In this document: in pieces, positions 60,289 to 64,000 of the stretch | How positions within the stretch are numbered: the first letter of the stretch is position 1 | How the letters are laid out: each line of letters starts with the position of its first letter | Source: JAJYSO01 sp964586655 | GTDB taxonomy: Bacteria > Bacteroidota > Bacteroidia > Flavobacteriales > Flavobacteriaceae | Direction of reading: 5' to 3' | DNA length: 64,000 bases | Assembly (NCBI GenBank): GCA_964586655.1 | Contig: CAZPGY010000009.1 | Coordinates: 28,120 to 92,119 of the forward strand | Position numbers and translations under genes: made by a program | The notes under the pieces: model-generated | The model's input: only the letters and a program-made list of their open reading frames with translations | Databases searched by the model: none | Told to the model about the DNA's origin: nothing

Positions 60289-61197
60289 GTGGATACCATC
60301 TTAAGCATTCAAAATTTAACCAAGCGCTATGGGCCGCTCACTGCGGTTGACAATCTGTCATTTGAAATTAAAGAGGGGCATGTATATGGCATCTTGGGGC
60401 CGAATGGCAGCGGCAAATCAACTACTTTGGGCATTATTCTCAATGTAGTTAACAAAACTTCGGGGCATTTTCAGTGGTTCGACGGTCAACTGTCTACTCA
60501 TGAAGCCTTAAAGCATGTGGGCGCCATCATAGAACATCCTAATTTTTACCCCAACATGACGGCTTATCAAAACCTCAAATTGGTTTGTAAAATTAAAAAT
60601 ATTGACCCCGGCGAACGCATTGCAGAGAAATTGAATATCGTAGGCTTGCTATCGCGAAAAGACAGTAAATTTGGTACCTTCTCCCTGGGAATGAAACAGC
60701 GATTGGCCATTGCTTCGGCCTTGTTAAACGATCCCAAAATGCTGATCCTCGACGAACCTACCAATGGGTTGGACCCGCAAGGGATTCATCAAATTCGCGA
60801 AATTATCAGTCGTATTGCCAAAACAGGCACTACAATCCTGCTCGCCTCCCACCTCTTAGACGAAGTGGAACGGGTGTGTTCTCATGTGGTAATCATCAGA
60901 AAAGGTAAAAAATTATATTCGGGAAAAGTGGAAGCCCTCAATGCCAACAATGGTTTTTTTGAATTGAAAACCAAAAACACTCAAGCACTCATCGATTTTC
61001 TAAACCGACATCAAACTTTTAGAGATATCAAGATTAATTCTGAAAACCAGTTGATTACCGTTTTTTTAAATGAGCCTATGGAAGCGATGGAATTGAACAA
61101 AATTCTGTTTGAAAACAACATTGTATTGTCTCACTTGAATAAACGTCATGAAAGCCTGGAAACCAAATTTTTAGAACTCACCAATTCCAAAAACTAA
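60289..61197 (+). CDS. ABC transporter ATP-binding protein
   Basis: A 302-residue ATPase of the DrrA/CcmA-like exporter class. Walker A is GPNGSGKSTT, the Q-loop region is IIEHPNFYPNMTAYQ, the signature is FSLGMKQRLAIA and Walker B is MLILDEPTNGLDPQ. A C-terminal extension of about 80 residues is typical of ABC-2 type ATPases. The start is a GTG at 60289. Its stop is the first TAA of a family 2 repeat. The permease gene follows the repeat, 141 bases later, so both parts of the transporter are present. Confidence 0.93.
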   Translation: MDTILSIQNLTKRYGPLTAVDNLSFEIKEGHVYGILGPNGSGKSTTLGIILNVVNKTSGHFQWFDGQLSTHEALKHVGAIIEHPNFYPNMTAYQNLKLVCKIKNIDPGERIAEKLNIVGLLSRKDSKFGTFSLGMKQRLAIASALLNDPKMLILDEPTNGLDPQGIHQIREIISRIAKTGTTILLASHLLDEVERVCSHVVIIRKGKKLYSGKVEALNANNGFFELKTKNTQALIDFLNRHQTFRDIKINSENQLITVFLNEPMEAMELNKILFENNIVLSHLNKRHESLETKFLELTNSKN

Positions 61198-61327
61198 TGC
61201 GAAAATAAAAAATTTTATAGCCTAAAAATTGATTCCTTTAATTTGTCATGCCGTATGTTTACAATTAAATAGGGCAGCGAAGCCAGAAGCTGAAGCTGGC
61301 CTATATTAATTGTCATTACGGTATAAA
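61195..61327 (+). repeat. Interspersed repeat family 2, copy D
   Basis: Begins with the TAA stop of the ABC ATPase gene (TAATGCGAAAATAAAAAA) and ends TTACGGTATAAA, 11 bases before the permease start. It is nearly identical to copy B across the inverted-repeat core. Confidence 0.88.
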
Positions 61328-61338
61328 CCCTTATTCTC

Positions 61339-62172
61339 ATGCGATTACTCCAAATAGAATTAAATAAATTACGTTATAACAAAGCCGCTAAGGTGCTGAC
61401 TATCATTTATTTTTCCCTTTTCCTGTCGATTGTCCTTTTTGCTTCCATACATTTTAAAATTGGCCCCATCGACTTTCAATTGGCCGATCAGGGAATCTTT
61501 AATTTTCCGTTAATCTGGCATTTCAACGCTTATTTTGCGGCTATTTTAAAAATATTTTTGGGTGTGGTCATTATCGCAATGATGGCTGCCGAATACAGCA
61601 ATCGCACCCTAAAACAAAACCTGATAGACGGGTTGTCCAAAAAAGAATTTGTGCTGTCCAAAGTTTATACCGTCCTAATGTTTAGTGTTGTCTCTACACT
61701 GTTTCTCTTTTTGGTCTCTCTAATTTTAGGACTGATATTCTCCTCTTATACCGAAGTGGGAATCATCTTTTCCGGCATGCAGTATTTAGGTGGGTATTTT
61801 CTTAAACTGGTTGCCTTTTTCTCTTTCTGCTTCTTTCTCACCGTCTTGGTCAAACGCGCTGCCTTTTCAATTGGTGCTTTATTTATTTGGTGGATTGTGG
61901 AAAACATCATTAGCGGCGTGGTATTGGTGACTACCAAAAGCAGAGAAATGATGAACCAGGTCGCACAGTTTCTGCCTTTAGAATCCATGTCCAACCTGAT
62001 TAAAGAACCCTTTAGACGATTGGGAATTGTTCAGCTCAGCGCACAATCTGCAGGCGTTAGTCTGGATCCCGATTATTACTTAATTCATTGGAGTGAAGTA
62101 ATCATTGTTTTGGTGTGGACCCTTATTTTTTTCTATGCCGCTTATGCCCTGATTAAAAAACGAGATTTGTAA
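61339..62172 (+). CDS. ABC-2 type transporter permease
   Basis: A 277-residue membrane protein with about six hydrophobic segments, partner of the ATPase encoded upstream. The pattern MRLLQIELNKLRYNKAAK, then MMAAEYSNRTLKQNLIDGLSKKEFVLSK between the second and third helices, is that of ABC-2/NatB-like permeases. The last helix ends in AYALIKKRDL, also typical. The cargo is unknown. Transcription presumably runs through the intervening repeat. Confidence 0.9.
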   Translation: MRLLQIELNKLRYNKAAKVLTIIYFSLFLSIVLFASIHFKIGPIDFQLADQGIFNFPLIWHFNAYFAAILKIFLGVVIIAMMAAEYSNRTLKQNLIDGLSKKEFVLSKVYTVLMFSVVSTLFLFLVSLILGLIFSSYTEVGIIFSGMQYLGGYFLKLVAFFSFCFFLTVLVKRAAFSIGALFIWWIVENIISGVVLVTTKSREMMNQVAQFLPLESMSNLIKEPFRRLGIVQLSAQSAGVSLDPDYYLIHWSEVIIVLVWTLIFFYAAYALIKKRDL

Positions 62173-62372
62173 GAGTTGGATATTCCGGGGATACGGTCTC
62201 GCTGCTTCGAAGATATTGACTCTTTACTGTTTTTATAGAAAAAATAAAATTATAACAAAACTTCAAACGACCCTGCCTATGTGGAACTTTATTTTTGAAT
62301 GTCCCACCAAATTAATTATCCTGAAGTTCGGTATACAGTAAAAAAATAATGTGCTATTGCGATAAAAAAGCA

Positions 62373-62417
62373 CAAAAAAAAGTAGTTGTCTCAGGTTTAA
62401 GACAACTACTTTTTTTA
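62373..62417. terminator. Bidirectional intrinsic terminator
   Basis: AGTAGTTGTCT and AGACAACTACT form a perfect 11-base stem around a seven-base loop, with A and T runs on the two sides. It ends the minus-strand lipoprotein gene and may end the ABC operon too. Confidence 0.9.
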
Positions 62418-62437
62418 GGCTTGCACACTAAAATGTC

Positions 62438-62950
62438 TTAGCGCTGACTCATGGCTTTTTTAGCCTTTTCACGCGCCTCATTCATGGCTTGAGTCATCTC
62501 GGCACTGGCTTTGTTTAAATCTACTTTACCGGAGTTGGCCACTTCCTTATATACTTCTCGAGCATGATCCATTGAAGCTCGGAATTCTTTTTGGGCTTTT
62601 GTCATTTCCTGAGAGCTGCCCCCGTTTTTAATTACACTTACAAAATTGGCGCCGGCCTCTTTGATTCCCTGAATGGCTGCATCCATTTTTTCTTGTGCCT
62701 TGTTTGCAGTTTCCTTCTTATCGGTAGGCTTTGAAGTATCTTTTTTTGCCTCCTCAGCTTTTTGTTCCGTTTGAGGCGCTTGATCAACAGATTTCTGTTC
62801 TGTTTTTGTCGCTGTTTTGGGCGTGTTCTCTTCCACTTTCGTTGTGGTGGTTTGTTCTTTTTGTTGCTTTTTGTTGTTTTGGCAAGAAGTGGTCAAGGCA
62901 ACCATGGCCATCATTGCTAAAGCACCACTCCATAAAATTGTTTTTTTCAT
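62438..62950 (-). CDS. Lys/Glu-rich lipoprotein with coiled coil
   Basis: A 170-residue exported protein. The lipobox is LTTSC (Cys23), followed by a low-complexity Gln/Lys/Glu/Thr linker up to about residue 85. A helical, coiled-coil-like C-terminal part rich in Ala, Glu and Lys ends in EAREKAKKAMSQR. No catalytic feature is visible and I recognise no family. It may be a structural envelope protein. It is a single-gene unit ending at a strong terminator. Confidence 0.82.
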   Translation of the reverse strand: MKKTILWSGALAMMAMVALTTSCQNNKKQQKEQTTTTKVEENTPKTATKTEQKSVDQAPQTEQKAEEAKKDTSKPTDKKETANKAQEKMDAAIQGIKEAGANFVSVIKNGGSSQEMTKAQKEFRASMDHAREVYKEVANSGKVDLNKASAEMTQAMNEAREKAKKAMSQR

Positions 62951-63183
62951 AACTAAAATACTTTGGTTAAATTGAAGGGCAAATCTAATAATTTGTCAAA
63001 AGAAAAAAAATATAATTTTGGTTCGAGCCACTACGCTCCTTCCGCCAAGTATCGGCAATATTTTTTAGTTTGACTTCTCTCCCCCTTAAGCAAAGTCTCA
63101 TTTTATATCATTTTAACAGTATAGTAAACAGTATTTCCCATAAAATCTGTAATTTAAGGCTCGAATCTTTAAAACCAACAATT

Positions 63184-63795
63184 ATGGCAAACGACAAAAT
63201 TTTAGGCCCGCAGGCTTTAGGGCCTTTAACCCCCTTAGTGGGAGAATGGGAAGGTAATGTCGGGGTTGATTTATCCTATCACAACAAAGATGACGAAACC
63301 GCTAAAACTTCTTATTTTGAAAAAGCTTGGTTCAAACCCATTCCTACCACAGAAAATGGGCGACAATCTTTAGAGGGACTTACTTACCAATCTACCGCAT
63401 GGCGACATGGAGAAGAAGCCATGAATCCGTTTCACGATGAGGTGGGCTATCTGCTTTGGGACAAAGCCAATGGGCAAGTTATTCGCTCGGTGGTTTTTGG
63501 TCGAGGTATTGCCATTCAAGCTGGTGCTGATGCGGGACCGCGGGATAAAGAAATTCACTTTAAGGCCACTCCCGGCGACCCTGTTTATGGGATTCTTCAA
63601 AACAAATATTTGATGGAGCGCGCCGAACTTAAAAGCTTTGAAAGTGTTTTTAAGTTTAATGATGATGGAACTTTTACCCATTCTTCTGATATTGTCCTTA
63701 AACTGGCGGCCTTGGGAGACAAAGAAATGCATCATACCGATGAGAATACCTTACACTTGGTCAAGCCTTATCACCCCGGAGCCGAATTTCAATAA
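63184..63795 (+). CDS. Nitrobindin-like heme-binding beta-barrel protein (FABP family)
   Basis: A 203-residue beta-barrel protein. The N-terminal LGPLTPLVGEWEGNVGVDLS holds the family's GxWxG motif, and later strands include EVGYLLWDKANGQVIRSVVF and DNTLHLVK. Nitrobindins bind ferric heme through a His near the C-terminus; the candidate here lies in KEMHHTDENTLHLV. I start at the ATG at 63184 because an upstream in-frame ATG would add 38 unrelated residues. It is a single-gene unit followed by a terminator. Confidence 0.83.
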   Translation: MANDKILGPQALGPLTPLVGEWEGNVGVDLSYHNKDDETAKTSYFEKAWFKPIPTTENGRQSLEGLTYQSTAWRHGEEAMNPFHDEVGYLLWDKANGQVIRSVVFGRGIAIQAGADAGPRDKEIHFKATPGDPVYGILQNKYLMERAELKSFESVFKFNDDGTFTHSSDIVLKLAALGDKEMHHTDENTLHLVKPYHPGAEFQ

Positions 63796-63824
63796 ATTCA
63801 CTTCTAAGGCAAACTGATTTTTAC

Positions 63825-63861
63825 AAACGGCATCACGAACTTTTCATGGTGTCGTTTTTTT
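63825..63861 (+). terminator. Intrinsic terminator after the nitrobindin-like gene
   Basis: ACGGCATCA and TGGTGTCGT pair over nine positions (two wobbles) around a roughly 11-base loop, followed by seven T. Confidence 0.75.
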
Positions 63862-63948
63862 ATCCCTTCTTGTATGCTTAACGAATACCCAATAAATAAA
63901 AATTCTCAAACCGCGCTGTTGCAGGCAATCCAATTGCACTTGAGATAA

Positions 63949-64000
63949 TACCAAAATGACAAATTAATTAGTCCAATCTTTCTATGAAAATTCCAAATCT
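63949..64000 (+). repeat. Interspersed repeat family 1, copy J, cut by the window end
   Basis: TACCAAAATGACAAATTAAT, then AGTCCAATCTTTCTATGA and AAATTCCAAATCT at the window edge, match the start of the other copies. The rest lies outside the window. Confidence 0.55.

Noticed and set aside
1..64000. tRNA, rRNA or tmRNA genes
   Set aside because: I looked through the intergenic stretches for tRNA T-loop-like and CCA-adjacent patterns and for rRNA segments and found none that fold convincingly. A covariance-model scan would be decisive.

Overview
The window is a single chromosomal stretch from a member of the Bacteroidota, most probably a flavobacterium. The lineage call rests on several things seen in the sequence. 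There is a secreted protein with a type IX secretion C-terminal sorting domain. Several genes have Bacteroidota-type promoters (TTTG, about 19 bases, then TAnnTTTG). Many protein families are typical of this phylum (DUF3822, DUF4294, DUF6048, DUF6452, CCC-motif membrane protein). There is also an alpha-oxoamine synthase of the sphingolipid/sulfonolipid type. Coding density is high, base composition is AT-rich, and no phage, CRISPR array, rRNA or tRNA gene was seen.

Layout. 150-5080 (minus): a surface-polysaccharide operon of a flippase, a DegT-type sugar aminotransferase and an unassigned 721-residue PLP-type protein. 5330-13412 (plus): an Mpl-like Mur ligase, radC, tilS, a DsbD-type protein whose periplasmic domain is duplicated, and an acyl-CoA carboxylase beta subunit. 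13534-14960: a potassium channel and a blue copper lipoprotein. 15129-20663: a sugar transporter followed by a compact operon (GH109-like enzyme, sugar nucleotidyltransferase, NahK-like kinase, small glycosyltransferase) that reads as an amino-sugar salvage route. 20739-24708: fabI, a phosphodiesterase and the sorted secreted protein. 25462-30057: a phenylacetate-type cluster (PaaZ fused to a DUF1569-like domain, an enoyl-CoA hydratase, a PaaY-like protein) with structured repeats in the gaps. 30109-31819: IS200 and IS3 remnants, a DinB-family gene and a broken frame.

31845-39746: an M3 peptidase, a UPF0182 membrane protein, and the coupled rlmD-DUF6452-DUF6048 genes. 40185-45738: ornithine aminotransferase, two small membrane proteins, a UDP-glucuronate decarboxylase-like enzyme, a small HAD protein and the oxoamine synthase. 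45803-47555 (minus): a TPP riboswitch leading a PnuC-type transporter (probably a thiamine transporter) and an overlapping acyl-CoA-dehydrogenase-fold flavoprotein. 47658-55717: a FUSC-type membrane protein, YceI, a lipoprotein, kdsB, a RecD-like helicase, and an operon ending in rsmD. 56369-63795: the RNase P RNA, an M42 peptidase, DUF4294, an unannotated protein with kinase-like motifs, an ABC transporter, a lipoprotein and a nitrobindin-like protein.

Most longer intergenic gaps are filled by three families of short non-coding repeats. Family 1 (about 170 bases, ends resembling TACCAAA) has about ten copies. Family 2 (about 135-160 bases, with a long internal inverted repeat) has four. Family 3 is a roughly 100-base hairpin module found only around the enoyl-CoA hydratase gene. 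Families 1 and 2 repeatedly abut or supply the stop codons of neighbouring genes. The least explained items are the salvage operon, the riboswitch-linked flavoprotein, the kinase-like protein and the repeat families.
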